Assembly: GCA_043736395.1 (NCBI GenBank)
Contig: JAYTCQ010000168.1
Coordinates: forward strand, 1-13,620
Direction of reading: 5' to 3'
Length of the DNA: 13,620 bases
Source: JAFDVL01 sp043736395
Lineage (GTDB): Bacteria > Acidobacteriota > Blastocatellia > RBC074
Every line of letters starts with the position of its first letter. The first letter of the stretch is position 1. The position numbers and the translations under genes were made by a program. The notes under the pieces were generated by a model. That model was not told the origin of the DNA, searched no databases, and saw only the letters and a program-made list of their open reading frames with translations. Shown one piece after another: positions 1 to 7,535 of this stretch.

Positions 1-38
1 GTACGTTTGCATGAAGAAACGTACACGCATAAATGCGT
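1..38. repeat. Two abutting inverted repeats at the left edge
   Basis: Bases 1-8 (GTACGTTT) are the exact reverse complement of bases 17-24 (AAACGTAC), with an 8-base spacer. Directly after, bases 25-30 (ACGCAT) and 33-38 (ATGCGT) form a second perfect inverted repeat with a 2-base spacer. Both lie 58-95 bases before the chosen start of the UPF0182 gene. They could be operator sites for a dimeric regulator of that gene, or hairpins at the end of an upstream transcript. No T-run follows either one, so a classical terminator is unlikely. The first repeat begins at the window edge and may be longer than seen. Confidence 0.5.
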
Positions 39-57
39 AACTCTGAACGCCGATTGA

Positions 58-95
58 TTCATCTATGCGCTAATTCGTACTATGATATGTGCATT
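58..95 (+). promoter_or_regulatory. Possible promoter and very short leader of the UPF0182 gene
   Basis: TATGAT at 81-86 is a good match to a sigma-70 -10 box. A weak -35 candidate, TTCATC (58-63, 3 of 6 consensus bases), lies 17 bases upstream. Transcription from here would start around base 93, only a few bases before the ATG at 96, giving a leaderless or nearly leaderless message. This fits the absence of any Shine-Dalgarno sequence before that ATG. It is inference from sequence matches only. Confidence 0.25.
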
Positions 96-2801
96 ATGAA
101 AGTCCCGAATTTCCGCCTCTTGCTCATCATAGCGTTGCTTGTGTTTCTCTTTGTCATCTTCCCGATTTTTAGTTCGTTTTATACGGATTGGCTCTGGTAC
201 GGGGAAGTCGGATTTCAGTCAGTTTTCAGCACAATTCTGACGACGAAATTATGGTGGGGGGTGTCAATCGCGCTCATCACCGGAGCTTTGATTTTTTTGA
301 ATGTGAAATTGGCTTTACGCCAGACCAGATATGCGAATGCTTCAGGGTATAGATTTGCCGTCGGAGATCAGGAAATCGCAGTTGCCGACATTGGCAATGT
401 TGTTGCTAAGTTAGCCTTGCCGATTTCCGTTGCCGCGGGAATTTATTTTGGCGCGCAGAGCTGGAATTCGTGGGATGAATTTTTGCAGTTTCGACACGGC
501 GTCCCGTTCGGTGAAGCTGATCCGATTTTTCATCACGACATCGGATATTACTTTTTTCAGCTGCCGTTTTACGATTTTCTGTCGGAGCTGTTTTTTTCAA
601 TCATCGTAGTGGCTTTGATTTCCGCTTTGGTGATTTACGTCGGACGCGGAGCCATCAATCGCTTCAGTCTGTCAGATTTTCTGAACCCGCATTTATGCAT
701 TCTTGCCGCACTATTTTTTCTGGCAATGGCATTTTCCACATATCTTGATTTACCGCATTTAATGTTCGGTCACAACAGCTCAGTGGCTGGAGCGGGTTAT
801 GCCGATATCAATGCGAGAGTGCCGTTATATTGGGTGAAAATTGTTGCTGCAATTGTCCTCGCTGTTTTGGCTCTGGCGACAATATTTTTACGCTCGGCGA
901 AGTTTGTCCTTGGTGGATTAGCGCTTTACGCTTTAGTAGTTCTCGCCGGATTCTTGTATCCCGGATTTGTGCAGCGTTTTTCGGTGACCCCGAATGAACT
1001 CGGAATGGAGACGCCCTATATTGCACATAGCATCGCCGCGACGCGCAAAGCGTTCAATTTGGATAAAGTTGAAGTCGGAGAATTGCAAGGCGATGCGCCA
1101 CTCTCGTCGAAGGATTTGCAGGAGAACCGCCGCACAATCAATAGCATTCGTTTATGGGATCAGGGACCATTGCTCGATACGTTTTCGCAGCTGCAGGAGA
1201 TTCGTTCTTACTACGGGTTTCAGGGAGTTGATAATGACCGCTACAAAATCAACGGTGAAGTCCAGCAGGTGATGCTTTCTGTCCGCGAAATTGAAACGGA
1301 AAAGCTGCCGAACCGAAATTGGATCAACGAGAAATTTGTCTTCACTCACGGTTACGGATTGACGCTCGGCCCTGTGAATCAAGTCACACCAGAGGGTTTG
1401 CCAGTGCTTTATGTGAAAGATATTCCGCCAGCGACTACGATCCCAATTTTGAAAATTGACCGGCCTGAAATTTACTTTGGTGAGACGAATAATTCTCACG
1501 TGTATGTGAAGACCAATCAAAAGGAATTTAATTATCCGCAAGGCGAGGTAAACCAGGAAAGCACCTATGAGGGCACTGGTGGAATTGGTTTAAATTCGAC
1601 TTTCAAAAAGTGGATATTTTCATCAAGATTTGCGGAACTAAAATTGATGCTTTCCAATGATATTACGGACGATAGCCGCGTCATCATTTATCGAAACATC
1701 AAAGAACGCATTCAAAACGTCGCTCCTTTTTTAACTCTCGATAACGATCCATACATGGTGATTTCAGAAGGAAAATGCTATTGGATTTGCGATGCATATA
1801 CGATGAGTGACCGCTATCCTTACTCCCGCAGCCTTAACTATGATGGCACTCCGATCAACTACATGCGCAACTCGGTCAAGGCCGTAGTTGATGCCTATAA
1901 CGGATCAATTCAGCTTTATGTTTCGGATGAAAAAGATCCGATGATCCAGACATATCAGCGGATTTTTCCGAATACGATGAAGCCACTCGGAGAGATGTCC
2001 GCCGGATTACGTGAGCATTTACGCTATCCCGAAGACATTTTCCGCGTGCAAACGCGGATGTATGCCACGTACCACATGGATCAGCCGCAGGTTTTTTACA
2101 ACAAAGAAGACCAGTGGGAAATTGCCTCCGCTGAAGAACGAGAAGGATCAAATGTTCCAATGGAGCCGTATTACACGTTGATGAAATTGCCGAATACTGC
2201 CTCAGAAGAATTTTTAGTCATGCTTCCGTTTGTGCCGAAAACTAAACTGAATTTAGCGGCGTGGATGGTAGCGCGTTGCGATCCCGAAAATTACGGTAAA
2301 CTCGCTGTCTATCGAATTCCAAAACAGAAACAAATTTACGGCCCTAAGCAAATCATCGGACGCATCAATCAGGACGCCGAGATTTCAGGACAACTCACGC
2401 TCTGGAATCAGAAAGGCTCGAAAGTTATTTTCGGTACGATGCTGGTTATCCCAGTGAAGGAGTCTTTGCTATATGTGCAGCCGCTTTATCTCAAAGCCGA
2501 CACCGGAAAAATCCCTGAACTCAAACGTGTAGTCGTGGTCAGCGGAGACCGAATCGCCATCGGAGAAAATCTTGAACAGAGTCTGAACAAACTTTTCGGT
2601 ACAGGTGCAGTTGTCGCTCCTCCAACTGCTGAAGGAGGGGTCGCAGCTCCTGTCGTAGTGGCTCCCGTTACTGCTTCTTTGGCGAGGCATGCGAAGGAAG
2701 TTTACGCTCGAGCACTGCAGGCACAACGCGCTGGAGATTGGGCGAAGTACGGCGAAGAACAGAAGAAGTTGGGAGCTTTGATTGAGCAGTTGGCGAAGTA
2801 A
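96..2801 (+). CDS. UPF0182 (COG1615) family membrane protein
   Basis: Large integral membrane protein of unknown function, about 901 residues, typical of the UPF0182 family. Seven hydrophobic segments lie at roughly residues 6-25, 53-72, 105-122, 165-184, 199-217, 245-265 and 269-289. A long, mostly soluble domain follows, presumably outside the membrane. Family-like motifs include YTDWLWYGEVGF after helix 1, DIGYYFFQLPF before helix 4, TPNELGMETPYI after helix 7, and near the C-terminus SGDRIAIGENLEQSL. An Ala/Val/Pro-rich linker and a short charged helix close the protein. The frame is open back to base 33, but the ATG at 96 is preferred because it places the first helix right at the N-terminus; the 21 extra residues are polar and atypical. 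No Shine-Dalgarno sequence precedes either start. It is the only plus-strand gene and its stop lies one base from the convergent NACHT stop. The family assignment is firm; the function is not known. Confidence 0.9.
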   Translation: MKVPNFRLLLIIALLVFLFVIFPIFSSFYTDWLWYGEVGFQSVFSTILTTKLWWGVSIALITGALIFLNVKLALRQTRYANASGYRFAVGDQEIAVADIGNVVAKLALPISVAAGIYFGAQSWNSWDEFLQFRHGVPFGEADPIFHHDIGYYFFQLPFYDFLSELFFSIIVVALISALVIYVGRGAINRFSLSDFLNPHLCILAALFFLAMAFSTYLDLPHLMFGHNSSVAGAGYADINARVPLYWVKIVAAIVLAVLALATIFLRSAKFVLGGLALYALVVLAGFLYPGFVQRFSVTPNELGMETPYIAHSIAATRKAFNLDKVEVGELQGDAPLSSKDLQENRRTINSIRLWDQGPLLDTFSQLQEIRSYYGFQGVDNDRYKINGEVQQVMLSVREIETEKLPNRNWINEKFVFTHGYGLTLGPVNQVTPEGLPVLYVKDIPPATTIPILKIDRPEIYFGETNNSHVYVKTNQKEFNYPQGEVNQESTYEGTGGIGLNSTFKKWIFSSRFAELKLMLSNDITDDSRVIIYRNIKERIQNVAPFLTLDNDPYMVISEGKCYWICDAYTMSDRYPYSRSLNYDGTPINYMRNSVKAVVDAYNGSIQLYVSDEKDPMIQTYQRIFPNTMKPLGEMSAGLREHLRYPEDIFRVQTRMYATYHMDQPQVFYNKEDQWEIASAEEREGSNVPMEPYYTLMKLPNTASEEFLVMLPFVPKTKLNLAAWMVARCDPENYGKLAVYRIPKQKQIYGPKQIIGRINQDAEISGQLTLWNQKGSKVIFGTMLVIPVKESLLYVQPLYLKADTGKIPELKRVVVVSGDRIAIGENLEQSLNKLFGTGAVVAPPTAEGGVAAPVVVAPVTASLARHAKEVYARALQAQRAGDWAKYGEEQKKLGALIEQLAK

Positions 2802-2802
2802 C

Positions 2803-4755
2803 CTACTGAGCAAAAGGTTGTGGTGGCAAAAACAAACTATCCAAAATTTCATCTTTCTTTTCTGGCGGCATCGTCGCCAGCGCCAAACAATCCTTCAATA
2901 ATCGCGTAGCCATGAAATAATGATGTAAATGTGCTGCTTGTTCATCGGTCAATTCCAATGGATGACCAATATCGCGATGCTTAATCATAATTGCCCGTAG
3001 TTGCGTGGCGAAGGATTGCCACACATCGTCAGATGACATTTTTTTGGGTACTATAGATAAGTTCTTTAATTCTGTTTCTAATTCAGTTAATCCAAGCTGA
3101 CGGGCACTGTCGAGGACGGAATGGAGGTCGAGTTCGAGGGGGAAGATGTAGTTGCGGGAGCAGGCAAAGTCGAGGGCGGCGTTGAGGTCGAGGTCGAGTC
3201 TTAGGTTTAAGTTGATGTTGGTGAACACAAACTCGTAACGGAGGTCGTGGTTGAAGACGTGACTTAACCCAATACATAAATAAACATCTTGTGCCTCTCT
3301 CCCTTTCGCCATGCTGGCGTTACGCCGCTTAGTTGCCCATGCTAAAAATGTAACGATTACTTCATCTTGTCTAATAAAATCATCTATCATTCTTCGTAAG
3401 CTGGTAAGAAATTTGCTCGCGTCTTGCAGCATACTGCTAGTTAGCAAAAACACTTCGCGCCAGCGCGGCTCGGCGCAATGCGGCAATAATCTGGCAAGGG
3501 TTCCATCTGTCGCATTCCCCACAATATATTTGGCGGCAAAATATTCCTGAAAGGTAAGATGTGAAAACGAATAAATATTTTCAGCCCGTTCCGTGAAAAT
3601 TCCGTGTTGCGCAACAATGGCTTTTAGGCTGATTTCGCCATCAATATTTGGGTTATGTGGCGGAACTTTGACGAGGTAATCTTTGAGGTGATTTTCTAAC
3701 ACCCTCTTGGTCATAAAATATTCGTTGGCATCAAACGTAATGGCTGCGACCTGCGCAAACATATTTTCTTTATGACCAAGTGTCAGGTGACGATAAATTT
3801 CATCGCGTTTTATGCGGCGCGAAACGTCCCAGCGTCGCAACAACGCGTCCATCGCTTTTTCGTAAATTTCTGCACGTCGTTGTGGAAATTCCAGCGTTTC
3901 CTGATAAAGCAAACAAAGCATCGTCAGCAATAATGGACTGGAGGCCAATTCGCGTAAGTTTTGATTTTCGTCTTCCTCAAATTCCTGCAAGAATTTTTCA
4001 CCGAGGTTTTTTGCCTGGCTGAACCAATTGGCAACAAATTGTTTGATTTGCGCATCGCTGAAATCTGCCACCTCAATGTATTTGAATCCTTCAAACGTAA
4101 AATCATTCGCGGCAATGCGACAGGTAATCAAACATTGCGCCTGGTCATATTTCTTAAAGAAGTCCCGCATCGCCAGCAATTGCTTATCACGTTGCCCATC
4201 CGTTTGATTGACTTCATCCAAACCATCAAACAAGACAATGGACGGCGCGGCTTTCAGCAATTTGTCCACAAAGGGCATCGCTTCTGGAAAATCGCAAATA
4301 TCAAATTGTTTCGCGATGAAGGGCAACAATTCTAACTGTGAGTCAGACCATTCTTTGAGCGAAATAAAAATCGGCAACCTGTCTACGTTTTTTTCCGCCG
4401 CGTTGTAAGCCACACGTTTCAGAAACGTAGTTTTGCCCGCTCCCGGTTTTCCCAAAATAAACAAATGACAATTGTCTCGTACAAGCGCCAACCCACCAAC
4501 GCGTTGTGTCGAATGCAATTTTTCGGGGTCAGCCGAGCGCCGCAATAATTCTTCGATGTCGTAGCGTTGATGAGCAGTGGGCTTATCCAAAATTTCAACT
4601 TCGACAAAAATATCGTCCAAAGGAACAGGATCAGACATCCCAAAAATTTGCATTGTGCCGTATACCTTGATGATTTTGGCGCGATAATTTTTTTCGGCTT
4701 GTTCGAGCTGGAAACCCTGCCATTTCTTTTTGGTAAAATCTTTTGCTTCCGCCAA
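2803..4755 (-). CDS. NACHT-domain NTPase (NLR-like), N-terminus displaced by a frameshift
   Basis: STAND-class P-loop ATPase, 650 residues from a TTG start. Walker A is GKPGAGKTT (102-110), Walker B is IVLFDGLDEV (173-182) with the small-residue/acidic pattern typical of NACHT, and TCR (211-213) fits sensor 1. SSPLLLTMLCLLYQ and the following helices fit the winged-helix part. FSHLTFQEYFAAKYIV is the motif commonly seen at the end of the NACHT module. The C-terminal third is helical and contains a Leu/Asp-rich repeat tract (LRLDLDLNAALDF), then a Glu/Leu-rich helical end, possibly the sensor region. Bacterial NACHT proteins include anti-phage proteins related to animal NLRs, so a defence role is plausible but inferred. 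No separate effector domain is recognised. The natural N-terminus appears to lie in another frame up to base 4829 (see that entry); the TTG start may be artificial. The gene follows the transporter ATPase by about 42 bases and is probably co-transcribed with it. Confidence 0.88.
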   Translation of the reverse strand: MAEAKDFTKKKWQGFQLEQAEKNYRAKIIKVYGTMQIFGMSDPVPLDDIFVEVEILDKPTAHQRYDIEELLRRSADPEKLHSTQRVGGLALVRDNCHLFILGKPGAGKTTFLKRVAYNAAEKNVDRLPIFISLKEWSDSQLELLPFIAKQFDICDFPEAMPFVDKLLKAAPSIVLFDGLDEVNQTDGQRDKQLLAMRDFFKKYDQAQCLITCRIAANDFTFEGFKYIEVADFSDAQIKQFVANWFSQAKNLGEKFLQEFEEDENQNLRELASSPLLLTMLCLLYQETLEFPQRRAEIYEKAMDALLRRWDVSRRIKRDEIYRHLTLGHKENMFAQVAAITFDANEYFMTKRVLENHLKDYLVKVPPHNPNIDGEISLKAIVAQHGIFTERAENIYSFSHLTFQEYFAAKYIVGNATDGTLARLLPHCAEPRWREVFLLTSSMLQDASKFLTSLRRMIDDFIRQDEVIVTFLAWATKRRNASMAKGREAQDVYLCIGLSHVFNHDLRYEFVFTNINLNLRLDLDLNAALDFACSRNYIFPLELDLHSVLDSARQLGLTELETELKNLSIVPKKMSSDDVWQSFATQLRAIMIKHRDIGHPLELTDEQAAHLHHYFMATRLLKDCLALATMPPEKKDEILDSLFLPPQPFAQ

Positions 4756-4829
4756 ATTTCTTTGCCGAATTTATCCCACACTTTAGAAAAGATTTTTGTT
4801 GCAGCAGTTACAGTGATTAGGTCTGGCAT
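4753..4829 (-). other. Displaced N-terminal coding segment of the NACHT gene
   Basis: An ATG at 4829-4827 opens a frame whose first 26 residues (ending VWDKFGKEIW) look like a proper NACHT-protein N-terminus. After that Trp codon the frame becomes unlike any protein, while the adjacent frame continues as AEAKDFTKKKWQGF. Adding one base to the CC at 4752-4753 joins the two smoothly as KEIW-AEAKDF, giving a protein of about 675 residues. The downstream frame has a TAA only a few codons before its TTG, so it cannot extend upstream itself. A purine stretch GAGAAA lies about 5 bases before this ATG, a better ribosome site than anything before the TTG. This is either a real one-base deletion or a sequence error. 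Confidence 0.75.
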
Positions 4830-4871
4830 AATATTTTCTCGACTAAGGTGATTAATTTTGCTGGATAAAAA

Positions 4872-6362
4872 CTACCTTCCGCCTGTCATCATCAACCCAA
4901 TCTCTTCCTGACTCACTTTTTTCGGATCAACTTCGCCGACAATTTTTCCCTGATACATCACGAGCACGCGATCAGATAAGGACAAAACTTCTTCCAGCTC
5001 AGCAGAGACTAATAAAATTGCCGCGCCGGAATCGCGGAGTTCGACGAGTTTGCGGTGGATGAATTCGATGGCGCCGATGTCTACGCCGCGGGTTGGTTGT
5101 GAGACTAATAATAATTTTGGCGCGATGTCGAATTCGCGTCCGATGATGAGTTTTTGTTGATTGCCGCCGGACAGAGATTTCGCGGAGAGAGCTTCATTCG
5201 CTGGGCGGACATCGAAGTCGTGAATCAATCGTTTTGATTTTGTGATGGAGGCTACGTTGTTGAGGAATCCCATTAACGAAGCGGCGGGGTTACGATAGTG
5301 TGTGCCGAGAATTGAATTATCTGTTAAGTCGAAATCAAGCAATAAGCCGCGCCGATGACGATCTTCGGGGATGTGGGCGACCCCAAGTTCTTTTATTTTT
5401 CGTGGATTTAAATTGGTACAAATTTTGCCACTGACGTGAACATTTCCGCTGGTAACTTTTTTCAATCCGGCGAGGATTTCAATTAATTCAGTTTGCCCAT
5501 TGCCTTCGACTCCGGCAATGCCGACGATTTCACCACCGTGAACATTGAACGAAATTGGTTCGCTGTTATTCAACACTCGTAAATTTTCAACTTGTAAAAT
5601 TGCTTCGTGAACTTTTGCTTCGGGCTTATCTACGCGTAATAAAACATCGCGTCCAACCATCAAGCGTGCGATTTCAGCCGGAGAAGTTTTCGCAGTGACG
5701 AGATCACCGACAACTTTTCCGTCGCGCATGACTGTGATGTTGTCGGAAACGGAAAGCACTTCATTAAGTTTATGCGTGATGATGATGATCGTTTTTCCCT
5801 GCGCTTTCATGCCGCGCAGGATGCGGAAAAATTCTTCGACTTCCGGCGGAGTCAGCACGGCGGTCGGCTCATCCAAAATCAAAATTCGGGCGCCACGATA
5901 GAGAGCTTTGACAACTTCGACACGCTGTTGTTGACCGACGGAGAGGTCTTCAATTTTTTGATTAAGGTCGAGTTGAAAGCCAAAATCATCCAGTACTTTT
6001 TGTACCTGCTCGGCTGATTTGTCGTAATCAATTCTGCCACCGGAAATTGTTTCGGCTCCGAGAATAATATTTTCGAGAACGGACATCGTCTGCACGAGCA
6101 TAAAATGTTGATGCACCATGCCGATGCCGAGCTTGATCGCGTCTTGCGGATTGCGAATGTTTTGCTTCTTGCCGTCAACGAAAATTTCCCCTTCATCGGC
6201 TTTGTAAAAACCGTAAAGGATTTTCATGATCGTAGATTTTCCTGCGCCATTTTCACCAACAATCGCGTGGATAGAATTTGCCGGAATCGACAAACTTATA
6301 TTGTCATTCGCAGTGTTTGTGCCGAAGCGTTTGGTAATGTTTTTTAGCTCTATCATTTTCAT
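4872..6362 (-). CDS. ABC transporter ATPase, two ATP-binding domains (BMP/nucleoside type)
   Basis: Energises import across the inner membrane for a BMP-dependent transporter, by homology for nucleosides or simple sugars. The 496 residues hold two ATPase domains in tandem, as in RbsA-like and NupA/YufO-like proteins. Domain 1 has Walker A GENGAGKST (36-44), Q-loop region GMVHQHFMLV, signature LSVGQQQR (140-147) and Walker B ILILDEP (160-166). Domain 2 has a degenerate Walker A GVEGNGQTE (284-292), an intact signature LSGGNQQK (397-404) and SQPTRGVD instead of DEP at Walker B. This degeneracy is normal for the family, not damage. The HQHFMLV segment is common in BMP-type transporters. The start is ATG at 6362 or two codons later at 6356; neither has a strong Shine-Dalgarno sequence. 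The word-repeat hairpin abuts the start codon. The binding-protein gene lies 69 bases upstream. No permease gene follows, which is unusual. Confidence 0.92.
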   Translation of the reverse strand: MKMIELKNITKRFGTNTANDNISLSIPANSIHAIVGENGAGKSTIMKILYGFYKADEGEIFVDGKKQNIRNPQDAIKLGIGMVHQHFMLVQTMSVLENIILGAETISGGRIDYDKSAEQVQKVLDDFGFQLDLNQKIEDLSVGQQQRVEVVKALYRGARILILDEPTAVLTPPEVEEFFRILRGMKAQGKTIIIITHKLNEVLSVSDNITVMRDGKVVGDLVTAKTSPAEIARLMVGRDVLLRVDKPEAKVHEAILQVENLRVLNNSEPISFNVHGGEIVGIAGVEGNGQTELIEILAGLKKVTSGNVHVSGKICTNLNPRKIKELGVAHIPEDRHRRGLLLDFDLTDNSILGTHYRNPAASLMGFLNNVASITKSKRLIHDFDVRPANEALSAKSLSGGNQQKLIIGREFDIAPKLLLVSQPTRGVDIGAIEFIHRKLVELRDSGAAILLVSAELEEVLSLSDRVLVMYQGKIVGEVDPKKVSQEEIGLMMTGGR

Positions 6363-6426
6363 CCACGAAGTAACACGAAGCTACACGAAGGAAGAAACCT
6401 TAATGCTTCTTCGTGTAACTTCGTAG
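6363..6426 (-). repeat. Word-repeat palindrome, 10-base unit (ACACGAAGnn)
   Basis: Three head-to-tail 10-base units (CCACGAAGTA, ACACGAAGCT, ACACGAAGGA; 6363-6392) are followed after a short spacer by two inverted units in 6406-6426. The inverted arm can pair with units 1-2 or units 2-3, each with 15 of 16 bases matching, so two hairpin registers are possible. The element fills the gap between the binding-protein stop and the ATPase start and runs right up to the ATPase ATG. By analogy with the REP hairpins between malE and malF, it may protect the binding-protein message or lower ATPase translation; this is inference. Confidence 0.8.
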
Positions 6427-6431
6427 TAAAA

Positions 6432-7433
6432 TTATTTCGCCATTGCATCTGTAACTTTTATTTTCCCAGCAATAATATTCTTCTTCGCTTGCTCAACTTT
6501 TTCAATCACAGCCTGTGGAATCAGGGCTTTGTTGTATTCATCTACCGCATAGCCTACACCTTCATTATCTAATCCATACACGTGAATCCCGCCTTTGAAT
6601 TTTCCATCAACTTCGTCTTTGACCATTGAATATACGGCATTATCAATCCGCTTGATCATCGAAGTCAGGATGAAACCGGGCTTCATATAATTTTGATTTG
6701 AGTCTACACCGATTGCGAATTTCTTCGTTGCTTCGGCAGCGTCAAAAACTCCGAGGCCAGAATTTCCGGCGGCTTGGAAAATGACATCAGCACCTTGTTC
6801 GATTTGCGAAGTCGCAAGCTCACGTCCTTTGCTTGGATTATTCCACGCAGCATCGGTGATCCCGACGTAATTTGGAATCACTTTGGTATTTGGATTGGCA
6901 TATTTCGCGCCTTCAGAATAACCAGTAAAAAATTTATGAATCAAAGGAATATCCATTCCTCCGACGAAGCCAATCGTATTGGTTTTACTGGTCGAAGCCG
7001 CAATCATCCCAACCAGAAACGATCCTTCATGTTCTTTGAAAAGCAGGCTCGCAACGTTCGGACTTTCACAGACGCCATCGACAATTGCGAAGTGTGTATT
7101 GGGATAATCTTTGGCGACTTGTTCAATTAATGGAGCCTGCGCAAAACCGATGCCGATGATCAAATTGTAGCCGTACTGCGCAAAGGCGCGCATTGCCGGT
7201 TCAAGCGAAGTCGCATCGCCTGGTTCAGCATCGCGAAGAACAATCGGTAATTCATTTTTGGCTCGCGTGACGCCAACATTGGCTGCCGTATTGAAAGAGC
7301 GATCATCCTTGCCACCAATGTCGTAGACGATTCCGACCTTGATTTTATTGGCGTCAGCGGCGTTTGGCTTCGTCGCGCAGGAAGTGAAGAAGATACTGAG
7401 AAGAATAATTGCTGTGTTTCGGATGAGAGGCAT
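6432..7433 (-). CDS. BMP-family substrate-binding lipoprotein
   Basis: Extracytoplasmic binding protein of the Bmp/PnrA/Med family (pfam Bmp), 333 residues. Family members bind purine or pyrimidine nucleosides, some other ligands, and hand them to a CUT2-type permease. The N-terminus is a short lipoprotein signal: a hydrophobic stretch (IILLSIFF) and a lipobox FTSC with Cys19 as the expected lipidated residue; Phe at -3 is less usual than Leu. The mature start KVGIVYDIGGKDDRSFN is the hallmark of the family, and GFVGGMDIPLIHKFFTGYSEGAKY, GADVIFQAAGNSG and AIGVDSNQ further support it. No Shine-Dalgarno sequence is seen before the ATG at 7433. The gene lies between a pyrimidine-nucleoside phosphorylase and the matching ATPase, so a nucleoside ligand is the best inference; the ligand cannot be proven from sequence. 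A structured 102-base leader precedes it. Confidence 0.93.
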   Translation of the reverse strand: MPLIRNTAIILLSIFFTSCATKPNAADANKIKVGIVYDIGGKDDRSFNTAANVGVTRAKNELPIVLRDAEPGDATSLEPAMRAFAQYGYNLIIGIGFAQAPLIEQVAKDYPNTHFAIVDGVCESPNVASLLFKEHEGSFLVGMIAASTSKTNTIGFVGGMDIPLIHKFFTGYSEGAKYANPNTKVIPNYVGITDAAWNNPSKGRELATSQIEQGADVIFQAAGNSGLGVFDAAEATKKFAIGVDSNQNYMKPGFILTSMIKRIDNAVYSMVKDEVDGKFKGGIHVYGLDNEGVGYAVDEYNKALIPQAVIEKVEQAKKNIIAGKIKVTDAMAK

Positions 7434-7459
7434 ATTGAGCGACGTAATTTATATAAATT

Positions 7460-7524
7460 TTAATTTTTCATTGTTGCCGGAGGTAGATCAAATTTCTTCC
7501 TCTCTTCAATCAATGAAAAATTAA
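7460..7524 (-). promoter_or_regulatory. Perfect 14-base inverted repeat before the BMP gene
   Basis: TTAATTTTTCATTG at 7460-7473 is exactly matched by its reverse complement at 7511-7524, with a 37-base spacer. On the transcribed strand the spacer can add an inner GAGG/CCTC pairing. The repeat lies in the 102-base gap between the phosphorylase stop and the BMP start, and an AT-rich block with a TATATA-like -10 candidate follows it. It may be a leader RNA structure, a pair of looping operator sites (arm centres 51 bases apart), or an mRNA stabiliser. It has no terminal T-run, so a simple terminator is not favoured. No known riboswitch class was recognised. Confidence 0.6.
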
Positions 7525-7535
7525 GAATGATTGTT

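Noticed and set aside
1152..1541. Antisense reading frame of 129 codons inside the UPF0182 gene
   Set aside because: It lies wholly within a well-supported gene on the other strand and its product shows no recognisable motif; it is a shadow of coding bias.
2625..2645. CCTCC/GGAGG hairpin near the end of the UPF0182 gene as a terminator
   Set aside because: It is inside the coding region, has no T-run after it and is followed by more than 150 coding bases.
3083..3277. Arg/Pro-rich reading frame in the NACHT repeat tract
   Set aside because: Same strand, different frame; its Arg/Pro richness is produced by the GAGGTCGAG-type repeats of the real gene.
4745..4765. Programmed -1 ribosomal frameshift joining the two NACHT frames
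   Set aside because: The bases at the junction (GAAATTTGGCGG) do not give a canonical X-XXY-YYZ slippery heptamer in the upstream frame, and no clear stimulatory hairpin was seen. A one-base lesion or sequence error is simpler.
6105..6231. Degenerate second ATPase domain as a sign of gene decay
   Set aside because: The degenerate Walker A and SQP at Walker B in domain 2 (which lies towards base 5000-5600) are usual for CUT2/BMP-type double ATPases; the frame is intact throughout.
7434..7535. Known purine or other riboswitch in the BMP leader
   Set aside because: Apart from the 14-base inverted repeat no conserved riboswitch core could be recognised by eye, so no class is claimed.
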